64,000 bases of DNA. It comes from Closterium sp. NIES-65 (lineage: Eukaryota > Streptophyta > Zygnematophyceae > Desmidiales > Closteriaceae). The stretch covers positions 67,501-131,500 of the forward strand of contig CANXME010002013.1 in NCBI GenBank assembly GCA_948144175.1, read 5' to 3'. Below are positions 33,301 through 45,500 of this stretch, piece by piece. Positions within the stretch are counted from its first letter, which is position 1. Every line of letters starts with the position of its first letter. Made by a program: the position numbers and the translations under genes. The notes below the pieces were generated by a model. The model was not told the DNA's origin, did not search any database, and was given only the letters and a program-made list of their open reading frames with translations.

Positions 33301-33537
33301 TCGCGCTGCTGCTGCTGTTGCGTCGCCGCGCGCTGCTGCCACCATTTCGTTCGACGCAGCTGCTGCTGTCGGTTTAAAGTCGGACCCGAATATTGACGTT
33401 AACTCGTCATGGTTCGATTCGAATGCCGAGAACGTAGGCGACGGCGACGATTCGCGAAACTGTTGGTTTTGCGGTAACTCGAACGACGAAAACGACGACC
33501 TTTCGTACGCCTGTTGCTGCTGCTCTAATGGCGACAT
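30202..33537 (-). CDS. Golgi nucleotide-sugar transporter, UXT/URGT-like (5 exons)
   Basis: Minus-strand exons 33537-33189, 32473-32286, 31890-31690, 31350-31189 and 31029-30202 join in phase (1, 0, 0, 0) with GT-AG borders and give 575 aa. Family markers of the plant NST-KT/TPT group occur in order: IIMVNKQVMSGYGF, STLTGMHFALTAL, LLLNSVGFYQ, ISKVSIIPTVCFFEAVF, EIHVNPLGLAVAAF, FDLLSQSAPLQAFML, CIGKFSASTYQVLGHMKTVLVL and GILGMCIAVTGMVMYG. Such carriers exchange UDP-sugars (xylose, galactose, rhamnose or arabinose) for UMP in the Golgi to feed wall polysaccharide synthesis. The substrate cannot be told from sequence. Oddities: an extra ~90-aa Gln/Ala/Ser-rich N-terminus, a ~200-aa acidic, Ser-rich C-terminal tail after the last membrane span, and partial exon copies in every intron. 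Confidence 0.85.
31085..31142 (-). repeat. Partial copy of transporter exon 4 (intron 4)
   Basis: Repeats the exon-4 stretch encoding SQSAPLQAFMLLL (original near 31250-31300), downstream of the exon in gene orientation. Confidence 0.8.
31536..31650 (-). repeat. Copy of the 3' end of transporter exon 3 with donor (intron 3)
   Basis: Duplicates about 100 bp of exon 3 (ALCTVSEIHVNPLGLAVAAF...HMM) including the gtacga donor, with some substitutions. It lies downstream of the exon and could act as an alternative donor or terminal segment. Confidence 0.88.
32155..32232 (-). repeat. Copy of the 3' end of transporter exon 2 with donor (intron 2)
   Basis: Duplicates the segment encoding TNPSLLLNSVGFYQ plus the gtgggctt donor. 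It lies downstream of the exon in gene orientation. Confidence 0.85.
32525..32722 (-). repeat. Two partial copies of transporter exon 2 (intron 1)
   Basis: Segments at about 32525-32600 and 32650-32722 repeat the exon-2 stretch encoding CAGLVPRQLSVPL and lie upstream of exon 2 in gene orientation. Confidence 0.82.
32946..33120 (-). repeat. Two copies of the 3' end of transporter exon 1 with donor (intron 1)
   Basis: Segments near 32946-33010 and 33049-33120 repeat the exon-1 end (VGIIMVNKQVMSGYG) together with the gtaag donor. Both lie downstream of exon 1. Confidence 0.88.
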
Positions 33538-35577
33538 ATCGCACAACCCCGCACACGAGAGTCTAAGTCCGTAGCCTCCGGCAACAGAGAGAACGTACCT
33601 CGCAGGGTAAAACACCCAGTTAGTACGCAAAATGATGTACTACCTGCCCTGATACCTCTGGTACAGCTGAAACCTCTAACTACTTCTAGCGAGAATGTTA
33701 TGACATAGTAGCGGCTTGAAGCACGGAGGCTGATGCTAGGTCAGTAGCGGGAAAATCCACGACAGACACGTACTGTTGCTGATAAACGCTAGTAAGCCAC
33801 GATATGGCGAGTCCAGGTAAGTGAGGTGGAACATTATTGATTGATGTGAAGGTGCCGAAGTGAGGAGAGGAGAGATTAGGAAGACAGAACGAGAAGTGGG
33901 TGCGAATGGCGGTTGTTGGAAGTTGGACAACCAACCGAAACAACCAATGGGAGTGTTTGAGAGTGACCCGCCCGACTCCCTCCCTATTCTCCCGAATCCA
34001 GGAACAATGCAGAAGACCACCACCACACATTGTTTCTGGTGAAGGTTTTACATTTCGGGACACCCCTTCCGGAGTGCTTTCTCTGCGTTTTTCCTTTTCC
34101 GAACTACCCGTCGACATTTGCTGCTACTAGCCACGGTTTTGGAGCATACACTGGAATATAAAAGTTTGGGGACTGAAGAGTACAGTGGTGCAACCAGTAA
34201 ACCAGGTTGACGCTTTTCCCGCAAACCACAACTCACGTTTCACACCGTGAAGAACAACAGAGAACGCTTGATCTCGATCACAAACCATCACCTTGGATTT
34301 CACCTGAGCGGCCAGGCTTATTTTCAAAGGCGACAAGGCATCCTCCAATAGCTTGGACTGTATCCGCTGTTTCGCCATCAGCTGGTTACTCACAGACATT
34401 CTCGAGAGGCACTGTCAGGTGTTCGTACACAAGCGAGGATTCTGGCGAACTTTGGTGCGAAGTTTGCATGCATGCGATCAGGGCTTTGATCAGTTTTGCA
34501 CAGTGGCGACAGGCTAGGTTGGTGAAATCTCAGGATCCAGGGCACAGGCGAAACGAAACGTCACAGGCAAACGCAAGCAGCAGGTGGGGCAAGCCTGGAA
34601 GGGGTCCACATCAAATTCTATCTTCGGATGGGCGAAAACAAAGTGCGGTACATGATGCCCGCTAAGTACCCACAACTTTTTTCGTCATTTGGGTGTCTAG
34701 TGAGCAACAGCTTTTTCGCCTGCTCGCCAACATTCGCCACGGGCAAAATCGGGTATGTAGTGGGCAGGTGAAGAAATGTAACCAGCGCCTTCAAAAAACT
34801 CTCACGAACGGACAGATGCCAGCGTGATAAGGACGTGTCTCACTTCCAACGAGTCTGCGAGCCGGTCCGCTCTTGGAAACGCTGCACCCCAAAACCGTGG
34901 ACTGGTCCGCCGGACCAGGCTGAGTCCGTACTGGCGAACCAGCTTCGGACTGGTCCGCTGATGAAATCTACAGTGGCGTGTAGGCGAGAACACTGCGTGT
35001 TTTTCCCAACACTAGGTTACTATGACTCGTAAGGACTCCATGTCATTGGGCAATCCGCCATCGCGCGCTGTCAAGTTTTGCGACACTCGTGGGGTGAGTT
35101 CGCAGCTATTCGTGAAAAGACGACTGTTCAGGAGTCCGACGTGGACCAGCTCGCCGAACCAGTCAAGACTCCCCAGTACAGTCCTTTTCCGTCGTTAAAA
35201 CACGCGGGTCCACGCTTCGGTCCACGCTCGGGTCCGTGGTGGTTTGGTGGACTGGTCCACGTCGACCGCCTAGATCCAGCGTGGACCGAAGATTTTGAGA
35301 CACCCTCTAAGCTGTATGTTCAACGGCTGCGATCAAAATATGGGCTTGTATCGTGCGTGCAACTGGCTGGTACCAAATGCAATTGGGCAGGCTTACGGGC
35401 AGACCAAATGTGCGTGCAACAGCTGAGCATCGTGTGTAACGAGAAGGTTGGTCGCGAGATGGGAAGAACAGTGCAATACGCGGTATGCAGGATCACGCGG
35501 AGTCAGGAGTTCTAGTTGTACAACGGGTAATCGCAATACATTGAAATAGGATCGATAACGTGAAAGCTCAAAATGAC
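33538..35577. other. Intergenic: upstream of the transporter, before tRNA-Met
   Basis: No gene recognised. The transporter promoter should lie in the first few hundred bases. Between about 34,850 and 35,290 the sequence is enriched in ggtcc/ggacc motifs in both orientations (for example ctggtccgccggaccag near 34,900), similar in style to the motif-rich MITEs elsewhere, but I could not find terminal repeats or a target duplication. A 145-codon ORF at 35078-35515 has no recognisable domain. Confidence 0.45.
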
Positions 35578-35685
35578 TGCCCCGAGTGAGGATCGAACTC
35601 ACGACCTTAGGATGGCTACCGTCTCACGAAAGTGAGAAGTCGAATTGCTATGAGACCTACGCGCTACCGACTGCGCCATCGAGGC
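35578..35685 (-). tRNA. Elongator tRNA-Met(CAT) with a 35-nt intron
   Basis: On the minus strand: acceptor stem GCCTCGA pairs with TCGGGGC and is followed by discriminator A. The D arm is GCGCAGTCGGTAGCGC, the anticodon CAT is at 35650-35652, and the T arm GTGAG-TTCGATC-CTCAC pairs perfectly. The sequence closely follows plant elongator tRNA-Met (GGCGCAG...GTAGCGCGTAGGTCTCATA). The mature length is 73 nt after removing an intron of about 35 nt placed after position 37, the canonical site. Plant tRNA-Met genes normally carry a shorter intron of about 10-12 nt. Confidence 0.95.
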
Positions 35686-36124
35686 TTGACAACGGCAAAA
35701 ATTTAAATTATTCATCAATGTGTCTTCTGGACACCACTAATCTGGCTGGCGCACGAGCATTGGGCAGGTCTGCAAGTAGCAGCCATGACTTGATTTTTTA
35801 GGGCGCATGGGACATATGATGGCAGCAGTGGCGTCGCGGATGCCGTGACAGAGCGACTGTCTATATGTCACTATTTCTCTCCTGTCAGTTGTAAGAGGAA
35901 AGTAGCGACCCAATTTATCAGCGGTTCACATTAGGAGTAAGCTGCGGGAAGGGGCGGCGGCGAAAACTCGCAGCGTGGTTCAATTTCCTGCCGCCGTTTA
36001 GGCATTCGCCCGTAGCAGCAGCAACAGCGCCGGCCGACGAGCCATTTACTGACAATATGATGACTGCTAATTCGATTAGATATTAAATTCGCCCGTAGCT
36101 GCATCAGCCGCTGAAGAGGCGTAA
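35686..36124. other. Intergenic: between tRNA-Met and the pectin acetylesterase
   Basis: No gene recognised. Probable promoter region of the plus-strand gene that follows. Confidence 0.45.
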
Positions 36125-36339
36125 GTAGCAATGTGGCGCGACCAGACGTCGCTAGTAGATGACTCACCAAGCCACAAAAAGGCTTAAAAATAGCAGCGCA
36201 ACAGCAGTAACAGCACCAGCAACACCACCAGCAACACCACCAGCAACGGGGAGGCGCTAATAGTAGTAGCTATGACGCGGCCAGACGTCGCTAGCAGATG
36301 ACTTACCAGATGACTTACTAGGTCACAAAGACTTAAAAT

Positions 36340-36373
<34 letters not shown>

Positions 36374-36503
36374 AGTAAGAGGTGCTAGTAGTAGCAATGG
36401 CGCGGCCAGAAGTCGCTAGCAGATGACTTACCAGATGACTTACTAGGTCACATAGACTTAATATAGCAGCAGCAGCAGCAGCTGAGGGGCGCTAGTAGTA
36501 GCA
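36125..36503 (+). repeat. Three upstream copies of the pectin acetylesterase start region
   Basis: Diverged copies of the first coding bases (atggcgcggccagacgtcgc) occur near 36131, 36272 and 36393. Each is followed by tagcagatgacttaccag-like sequence, a short 'tcacaaagacttaaaatagcag' type segment and CAG repeats, before the true start at 36504. The copy near 36393 keeps an ATG that would begin a short upstream ORF. Confidence 0.85.
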
Positions 36504-39500
36504 ATGGCGCGGCCAGACGTCGCAATCAGAGCGGCGGGCGGCGGGAGGTGGCGCGGACGGGTGGCAGCGTTGGCGTATCTCGCTGCATTCGCACTCGCTA
36601 TAGGGGTGAACTTGAACCCTCTGTACCGATCCAAACCGCAGCAAATGACACACGATCCCCTTCTCTCTGTTTCAGATTCTGCTGCTGCTGATGCTGCTGC
36701 TGGTGCTGGTGCTGGTGGTGCTGGTGGTGCTGGTGCTGTTAGTGGTGGTCAAGTTAGTGGTTCTGATAGTACTAGTAGCACCTCCCACATAGACTCCTCT
36801 CCCTCATCTACCCTCGCAGCCTCCCATTCTCCTCCGCCTTCCCCTCCGCTTCCTCCCCCCGTTCCCCCTCCGCTTCCTCCCCCCGTTCCCCCTCCGCTTC
36901 CTCCCCCTTTTTCCCCACCACTTCCTCCCCCCCTTTCCCCTCCGCCTCCTTCCCCTCCCGTCTTTCCTCCGCCTGTTCCTCTCATTTCTCCTCCTCCTTC
37001 CGGTTCCCCGCCCCCTCCTTCTCCTCCCCTTTCTCCTCCTCCTTCCGTTTCCCTTCCACCTCCTGCTCCTCTCCTTTCTCCTCCTCCTGCTCCTCTCCTT
37101 TCTCCTCCTCCTGCTCCTCTCCTTTCTCCACCTCCTTCCCCAAGAGAAGAGACAGCAGCAGCAGCACAAACAGCTATACAAGAACCAGCATCAGCAGCAG
37201 CAGCACTCGTTTCACCAGCTGACGTGGCAGGAGCCCCTCCCGTGTCAATCGTTTCAGCTGCTGACGTGGCAGCAGACGCGGAGGAAGGGCAGGAGAGTCT
37301 GCAAGCGGGGCTGACTATAGTGAATACATCTAGTGATCCCGGTGCAGGTAGGTAGGTGCTACAGTCTGGGTGGCTGGGCTGCTGCTAGCGGGGCTGACTA
37401 TAGTGAATGCTTCTAGTGATCCCGGTGCAGGTAGGTGCTATGGTCAGTCTGGGTGGGGGGCCATATAGCTGGAAGGAAGGCTAGGCAGTTACTAGTGATG
37501 GAGGGCTTGGGGGGGTGAACGGCTGGGTGTTGGTGATTCGGTGGGGGCAACACGTGTGGTGAGGTGACTTTTGAGTCGACTCCAAAGCCACCTTGTGAAC
37601 GGCTGGGTGTTGCGATGGATGATGGATGGGTGATTCGGTGGGTGAAACACCTGTGCTGCAAAGGAGGACGGCTAGGTTGCAAGTGGTGGGGCGCGGTGGT
37701 CTTGGGATCGGTTGACGATAAGTACAGGGCTGGCGATAGTGATGCCTTCTGATTATCTTGTTGCTGGGGTTATGAGTTGTCATGTCACTGGGATGGATGG
37801 ATGGATGGATGGATAGGCACGTGGATCAGCTGGCGGGAACGGTAGGCTGCTGTTGTTGGGGTGGGGCTGAGGATAGGCTTCATCATTATCTTGTCCTGAG
37901 AAATGAAAGGGTAGGCTGCTAGTGCTGGGAAACGCGTTGGCTGTGACTTTTGAGTCGACTCAAAAGGACTGCCATGCATGGTGTGGCCAGCAGGAGAGAG
38001 TGAGAGCGTAGCATTTGTGACTTTTGAGTCGACTCAAAAGTCACCTCTGAGGATAGGGATGCTTCATCATTATCTTGTCCTGGAAAACGCGTTGGCTGTG
38101 GGATGGAAGGACGGATGGGTAGGCGGTTGGGTCAGCTGGCCTGACCAGAAGGGTAGGCTGCTAGTGCTGAAGGAAAAGCAGCCTGGCCTGGCGAGGCTGC
38201 TAGTGCTGTCACCCCTCTGCTATAGGGGCGGGGCTGCTGGCCGGATGGGTAGGCGGTTGGGTCAGCTGGCCTGGCCAGAAGGGTAGGCTGCTAGTGCTGT
38301 CGCCCCTCTGCAATAGGGGCGGGGCTAACAATACGGATTTGTCCTGAAGTTCTCAGCACACGTGCTGATTCCCCTCTGCACCCCTCTCCATCCCTCTCCA
38401 TTCCTCTCCACCCCCATGGTCCTCCAGTCTGCCTGGACGGTTCCCCTCCAGCCTTCAACTGGCATCCTGGCAGGGGCACCGGGAGGAACAAGTGGATTCT
38501 CTATCTTGAGGTGGGTGCTGTGCGGTGCAGGGAGGTGATGTGCTGTGCTATAGATTAGCCTACAGTGCATTGCGCAAACTCCTCTCTGGCCTTCAACTGG
38601 CATCCGGGCAGGGGCACAGGGAGGAACAAGTGGATTGTCTATCTTGAGGTGGGTGCTGTGCGGTGCAGGTTGGTGACGTGCGGTGCAGCAAATTGCTGTG
38701 CAATGCTTCAATGTTCAGTGTTGTGGGATGAATTTGTCCCCTCCAGCCTTCAACTGGCATCCTGGCAGGGGCACGGGGAGGAACAAGTGGATTCTCTATC
38801 CTGAGGTTGGTGCTGTGCGGTGCAGGGAGGTGATGTACGGTGCAGAAAATTACAGTGCATTAATGTGCGGTACTGTGGGTTGGATTGCGCAAACTCCCCT
38901 CTGGCCTTCAAATGGCATCCTGGCAGGGGCACGGGGAGGAAAAAGTGGATTCTCTATCTTGAGGTGGGTGCAGTGCGGTGCAGAGTGGTGATGTACGTGC
39001 AGTGCAGTAGATTACAATGCAGTGAGTTGCGGTACTGTGGGGTGGATTTCTCCTCTCCGGCCTTCAACTGGCATTCTGGCAGGGGCATGGGGAGGAACAA
39101 GTGGATTCTCTATCCTGAGGTCGGTGCGGCACGCGGTGTAGTGTGGTTGTATGTGGTGCGGTAGATTACAGTGCGTTGCACCAGTTCTTTCCATTTGCCT
39201 TCAACTAGCATCCTGGGAGGAAAGGGCATGGGGAGGAAGAGCAAGTGGATCCGCGAGCAGTGAGGCGCGTTTTGAGGCGCCTCAAGAATCACCTCAGGGC
39301 ATGGGGAGGAACAGCAAGTGGATCCGAGCTGGTTTTTGAGAATTCTCAAAAACCAGCTCGTATCTTGAGGTGGGCTGCCCACCATAACTGGACACCTCCC
39401 GCCCCGCCCTGCGTGCCACCTGCACTGCATGGACTCAGCACACTGCTACCTGGTCTTCTCCCTTGCACGGCACACACTGCTACCTGGTCTTCTCCCTTGC

Positions 39501-42500
39501 ACGGCACACACTGCTACCTGGTCTTCTCCCTTGCACGGCACACACTGCTACCTGGTCTTCTCCCTTGCACGGCACACACTGCACCTCTATTATTCTCCCT
39601 CCCTGCATCCCACGTGCGTCCCTGCAGCAGGCAGGCATGAGTGCATTGCCGAACCGAACTGGTTCGTTTCGAACCGTCCAGATCCCAGGCCGGTTCGAGG
39701 TTCGGTATTATAGTCATCAAACCGAACCGCGGCATGACCGGTTCGTAGCGAACCGGTTCGGTTCGAACCTTCTCGTCCCTCCTCACCCCTCGTCACCCCT
39801 CCTCGCCCCTCTTCGCCTTTGGATAAAAAAAAATAGTCGAACCGGTCAAACTGTCGAACTAGTTCGATGACAAAACGGTTTGACCCGTTTCAAACCTAAA
39901 CAAGATTACAAGGCTGAGGCTCGGCTCAAACCGAACCGAACCGAACCGCATTGAACCTAACTGCGGTTCGGTTCTTTTCTCATCCCTACCCTGCAGGGTG
40001 GGGCGTGGTGCATGGCCGCAGCTCACTTCATGGACAGCAGCTTCAGCCGAGGTAAAGCGCACATCTCCCTTTTGCTCCCTTGCTTGCACTCTTGCGTCCT
40101 TGCAGGGTGGGGCGTGGTGCATGGCTGCAGCTCCCTGCATCGACCGCAGCTTCAGTTGACTCACAACAAGGCACACCTCCTGCCCTGCCTGCCTTGCTTG
40201 CACATCCCCCCTGCAGGGCGGGGCGTGGTGCGAGGATGCCGCTCACTGCATCGATCGCAGCTTCTCCAACTTCGGTTCCTCCACCACACCTCCCACCCAC
40301 CCCACCTGCCTGCAGGGCGGGGCGTGGTGCATGGATGCAGTTTTGAGACGTCTCAAACCCACCTCCCACCCCACATCCCTGCAGGGCGGGGCGTGGTGCA
40401 TGGACACAGCGCACTGCATCGACCGCAGCTTCTCCAACTTCGGTTCCTCCTCCAAGATGGGCGATTGGATGCTGCAAGGGCTGCTCTCTTCCAGCCGTAA
40501 AACCAACCCCGGTGAGCATAACAACCACCCCTGGTCATGGTAAGTGCACAACTTCGGTTCTTGCACCAAGATGGGCAACTGGTTGCTGCAAGGGCTGCTC
40601 TCTTCCAGCCGTAAAACCAACCCCGGTGAGCATAACAACCACCCCTGGTCATGGTAAGTGCACAACTTCGGTTCTTGCACCAAGATGGGCCACTGGCTGC
40701 TGCAAGGGCTGCTCTCCTCCAGCCATACAACAAACCCTGGTAAGTGCTGGGACTTTTCCCCCCTTGCTTGTGCCCCCCCCCTTGTCAAAACTAGAGCTTA
40801 GAATTGATACATTAGTAACGGGCTTGAAGCTCTTTACGTACATCCAGGATGGGCAAGGAAAGGATGGGAAGGGAATCAGGGGAAATCTCTAGGGATTGGG
40901 GGTTATCCCAAGGCAATCGCCAATTGGTGGGTTGGAGATTGTTTGGAGATCACATTTGGGTTTGGTTGGGATGTTGGTGTACACCCAACCAAACACTACG
41001 CTAGGATATAGAAAGTACAAAATATTAAGTGGGAGATTGATGTCTAACTCGCTCTAGTGACTTCTGCCCCTCCTTTTTAGTGCCGCCTCGCCCCTCCTCT
41101 CCTCCACCAAGGTGGGCCACTGGATGCTGCAAGGGCTGCTCTCTTTAGTGCCCCCTCGCCCCTCCCACTGCGTGCCCCAGCCTCTCTCTAGTGGCTTCTG
41201 CCTCTCCCCTCTAGTTGCCTCTGCCCCCTCGCCCCTCCTCTCCTCCACCAAGATGGGCCACTGGATGCTGCAAGGGCTGCTCTCTTTAGTGCCCCCTCGC
41301 CCCTCCCACTGCGTGCCCCAGCCTCTCTCTAGTGGCTTCTGCCTCTCCCCTCTAGTTGCCTCTGCCCCCTCGCCCCTCCTCTCCTCCACCAAGATGGGCC
41401 ACTGGATGCTGCAAGGGCTGCTCTCCTCCAGCCGTAAAACAAACCCCGGTGAGTCCCTCTATTCCCCCTCTCCCCCACCACCTTCCCTCCCACCTTCCCT
41501 CCCACCCTCCCCCCTACCTTCTCTCCCACCTACCCCCACTCTCTTTCTTCATCCCCCCACTCTCATTGCGATCCCACTCTTTGCGCCTCTTCCCTCTCCC
41601 TCCCACCTCCCCCCACTCCAGACTTCTTCAACTGGAACGCAATGGACCTTACTCCATACCCACACCCTCACTGAAACCCCCCTGCTTCCACCTCTCTTTC
41701 CTTCCCTTCCACCTCCTCCTTCCTCCCCCCCTTCTCCCCCTCCCCTCCCCTACCAGACTTGTTCAACTGGAACCTGGTATGTATCCATCCGCTACTGTGA
41801 TAGAACTTCCTTCATCCCCCCACCCTCATCAAGAGTCCTCTGCTTCCATCCTTCTGTCTGCCCACTCTCTGTGCTCCCTCTCCCCTCCTCTCCCCTCCTC
41901 TCCCCTCCCCTCCCCTCCCCTCCCCTCCCCTCCCCTCCCCTCCCCTCCCCGCCCCTCCGAGACTTGTTCAACTGGAACCTAATTTGTATCCGATCCGTTA
42001 CTGCCATAGACCTTCCCTCCCCAACCCCTGTTCCCTCCTCTTTGCTTCCCCCACCCCACCCCCCCCTCCCTCTCCAGACTTGTTCAACTGAAACAGGGTC
42101 TATATCCGCCGCTACTGCGATGGGGCTTCCTTTGTCCCCCACCCTCATTAAAATGCCTCTGCTCCCATCTCTCTGCCCCCCTCTCCCCACCTCCCTTTCC
42201 CTCCTCTCCAGACTTGTTCAACTGAAGCATGGTCTATATCCACCGCTACTGCGATGATGCTTCCCTTCCCAACCTCTGCTGCCTCCTCTTTGCTTAACCC
42301 TAAACCCCTCCCCTCCCCTTACCTCCCTTCCCAGACTTGTTCAACTGGAACATGGTCTATATGCGCTACTGTGATGGAGCTTCATCCTTCTTGCCTCCAC
42401 CCTTTAAACAATCTGCTTCCACCTCTGCCCCCCCTATTTTACCTGCATTTCCCCCCTCCTCCTCCCAGGCTTCTTCAACTGGAACATGGTTTATATCCGC

Positions 42501-45500
42501 TACTGCGATGGGGCTTCCTTTATCGGCAATGTTGACGAGCCAATCAGAGACCATGTGAGTGCATGGGGAGAAGGAGCACAGGGAATGGTGGAGCTTCTTT
42601 TATCGGCAATGTTGACGAGCCGCTCCGAGACCATGTGAGTGGATGGCTGGTGTGAAGGAGCATAGTAAGTAGCTTGGCTGCTGGGTTGGTGTGGTGTGAA
42701 GGGGCAGAGTGAATGTCAAACGTAGGACTGATGGGGCTTCCTTCATTTCATGGGCAAAGTTGACGAGCCGCTCCGAGACCATGTGAGCCGTTGGTGTGAC
42801 GGAGCAGAGTGAATGGTGTGAATGTGAAGCGGCAGAGTGAATGGTGTGAATGTGAAAGGGCAGAGTGAATGGTGTGAATGTGAAGGGGCGGAGTGAATGT
42901 CAAGCGTATGATCGACTGATTGAGCTTCCTTCATTTCATTGGCAAAGTTGACGAGCCGCTCCGAGACCATGTGAGTGGATGGATTGTTCTGTATGCCATT
43001 AGTTAAAAGGTGCTTCAATCAAATTTTTGAGCGAGTGACAGGGCAAACGTCGGCAAGTTACTTAACTTTAAGGTAGTGCACACATAGTCCTTTCTGACTT
43101 GAAAGGAACTTGACTAACGCCGTCCGGGCTATTAAAGTTAGTCCTCGCTTGGCTCTTTTGAGTCCTCTAAAAACTCTAAGGTGATGCAAATAGTCCTTCC
43201 CGCCTAATGCCGTCCGGGCCGACGTGTCTTCATCGCCATTATCTCCCACCTGTTAGCCCACCATGGCATGCAGTCACCCTCTCATGTTCACTGTTCATCT
43301 CTAGTACCGCATTCCCCCTATCCCCCCCTGTCCCTTCACCCACGCAGGAAGGCAAGCCTCAGATCTACATGCGGGGTCGTCGTGTCTTCAATGCCATTCT
43401 CTCCCACCTGCTAGCCCACCACAGCATGCGCTCAGCCTCCCACATCCTCCTCTCCGGCTGCTCTGCTGGTGGCCTGGCAGCCCTCCTCCTGTGCGACAGC
43501 CTGGCTGACCGCATGAGGAGCTTGAGGGAGAATGAAGAGCTTGAGGGAGTGGGGAGAGGAGGGGAAAAGGGAGGAGTGGTGGTGAAGTGCATGTCGGATG
43601 GCGGGTACTTCCTGGATGCGAGGGATATTGGCGGCAGGCACTTCCTGAGGGAAACCATGTTTCATCGGGTTGCTGCGTTTCATGTGAGACGGCTGGCTGT
43701 GTTATGTCTGAGTTCCTTGCGTTGGATGCGAGGGATATTGGCAGCAGGCTCTTCCTGAGGGAGACCATGTTCAATCGGGTTGCCACGTTCCATGCGAGTT
43801 CAGTGTGGTTCGTGTGTGAGGTCGGTTGCTGTGTCACACACACGTGAGGGAGGGGTGGTGGTGAAGTGCATGTTGGATGGGGGTTACTTTCTGGATGCGA
43901 GGGATATTGGCGGCAGGCTCTTCCTGAGGGAGACCATGTTTCGCCTGGTTACCGCGTTTCACGTGAGTTTGGTGTGTTGTCTTTGAGTTCCTTCCTTGCG
44001 TTGGATGCTAGGGATATTGGCGATTGGCTCTTCTTGAGGGAGACCATGTTTAATCAGGTTGCCGCGCTCCACGTAAGCTCGTCTGGTCTGGTTACATGCC
44101 GTGTTACATTACATGCATCCTCTGGTTGTGGGGGTTACTTCCTGGATGCAAGGGATATTGGTGTCAGAACTTGAGCTTAAAATCCATGCATTAGTAATGA
44201 GCTGAAAGCTCCTTAAGTACATTGGAAATGGGCAAGGTAAGGGTGGGGAGAGAGTCGGGAGCAATCCTAGGAAATTGGGGGTAATCCCAAGGCAATCTCC
44301 TATAGGTGGGCTGGAGATTGCTTGGAGATCACATTTGGGTTTAGTTGGGATGTGGGTGTACACCCAACCAAACATAAAGTGCAAACTACACTAAACTAGG
44401 ATATAAAAAGTACAAGTACAAATGTGAGATTGAGGGCTAACATTAACACCCCGCCACAGGCGTCAATCGAACTCATGGCAGAGAAGGAGGAGCGCAGAGC
44501 CCCATGGTGCCTAGAAGGCGATGATGAGGAACCTTCTCAAGGGGCTTGGTGAACAGATCATAGAAGTTGCAATCAAAAGCTACGTACTCCACATTGAGCT
44601 GCTCCCACTGGACAAGGTCACGGATGAAGAAGTGCCGAAGTTCGATGCACTTGGTGCGAGTGTGGTACATGGGATCCTGGGACAGGTGGATGGTGCTCTT
44701 GTTGTCACACCAGAGCGTGGGAGTGGGCTGAGGGTTGCCAAGCTTCTGGAGTAGGAAGGTGAGCTAGCGGGCCTCCTGAGCCGCCATGGTGCCAGCGTAG
44801 AGCTCGGCCTCACAGGAGGAGAGAGAGACTACAGACGACCGGGTGGAGCGCCAGCTGACAATTCGGCTCCCAAGGGTAAAACAGTAGCCTTGGGAGGAGC
44901 GTCGGTTGGTCTGGTCATCAGCCCAGGAGGAGGCAGTGTACCCTTCCAGTCGAGGAGGAGAAAGCCCACCAAGGGTGAGGACATGAGACTTGGTGCCCTG
45001 CAGATCTAAGTGGAGAAAGACGCACGCGTCCTGCTGCGTCCTGCGTCTCGACGCAGCGTCCAGACGCAGAGACGCAGGACGCACCTCGTTTTTTTTTTCA
45101 GGCTGACCGGAAAAAAAATTGCCTCAGCGCGAAATTGCCTCAACGATTTCGACGCGACTGTCAATTTCGCGTCATGTCGACCCCCCCTAACCCATTTCGA
45201 CCATCAAAAACACCCTAGAGGGTTTACCAAGACAATTCTCCTTCGTAAACCCGAAACCCTGGAAATGTAAAGGGGACGATTTTGCCTCAAATGTGTGCAT
45301 CGTCGTCCCCCCCCCCCCCCCCCTTCCCATACCCTATAACATCATTTTTCGGCTGTCCAGGGTTTTTTTTTGCCCTGCCCGGGCATGCGTCTTTTCATGC
45401 GTCCTTAAGGCCCTCCTCTAGCGTCCTGCGTCTAAGACGCTGCGTGTGGACGCAAGCGTCTTAGACGCAGGACGCGTCTTTCTCCACTTAGCTGCAGATA

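Larger units (their letters stand above)
38566..39365 (+). repeat. Five downstream copies of the 3' end of exon B
   Basis: Copies with period about 156 bp repeat ccttcaactggcatcctggc...tatcttgag and a gtgggt/gttggt donor (donors near 38648, 38804, 38963, 39119, 39366). None includes the exon start (VCLDGS). The last copy is interrupted by a 36-bp palindrome and preceded by a second, shorter one. Confidence 0.9.

Noticed and set aside
34850-35290. A possible MITE rich in GGTCC/GGACC motifs
   Set aside because: It resembles the other motif-dense MITEs, but I could not find inverted ends or a target duplication, so I did not call an element.
35078-35515. A 145-codon ORF between the transporter and the tRNA
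   Set aside because: It lacks recognisable domains, part of it lies in the GGTCC-motif region, and no splice or family support is visible.
37947-38044. Binding sites for a bZIP or similar palindromic transcription factor
   Set aside because: The arms are constant but the centre changes (TCGA, AATT, GCGC, ACGT) and the lengths vary from 14 to 36 bp, which does not fit one factor. Positions at duplication break points suggest a structural origin.
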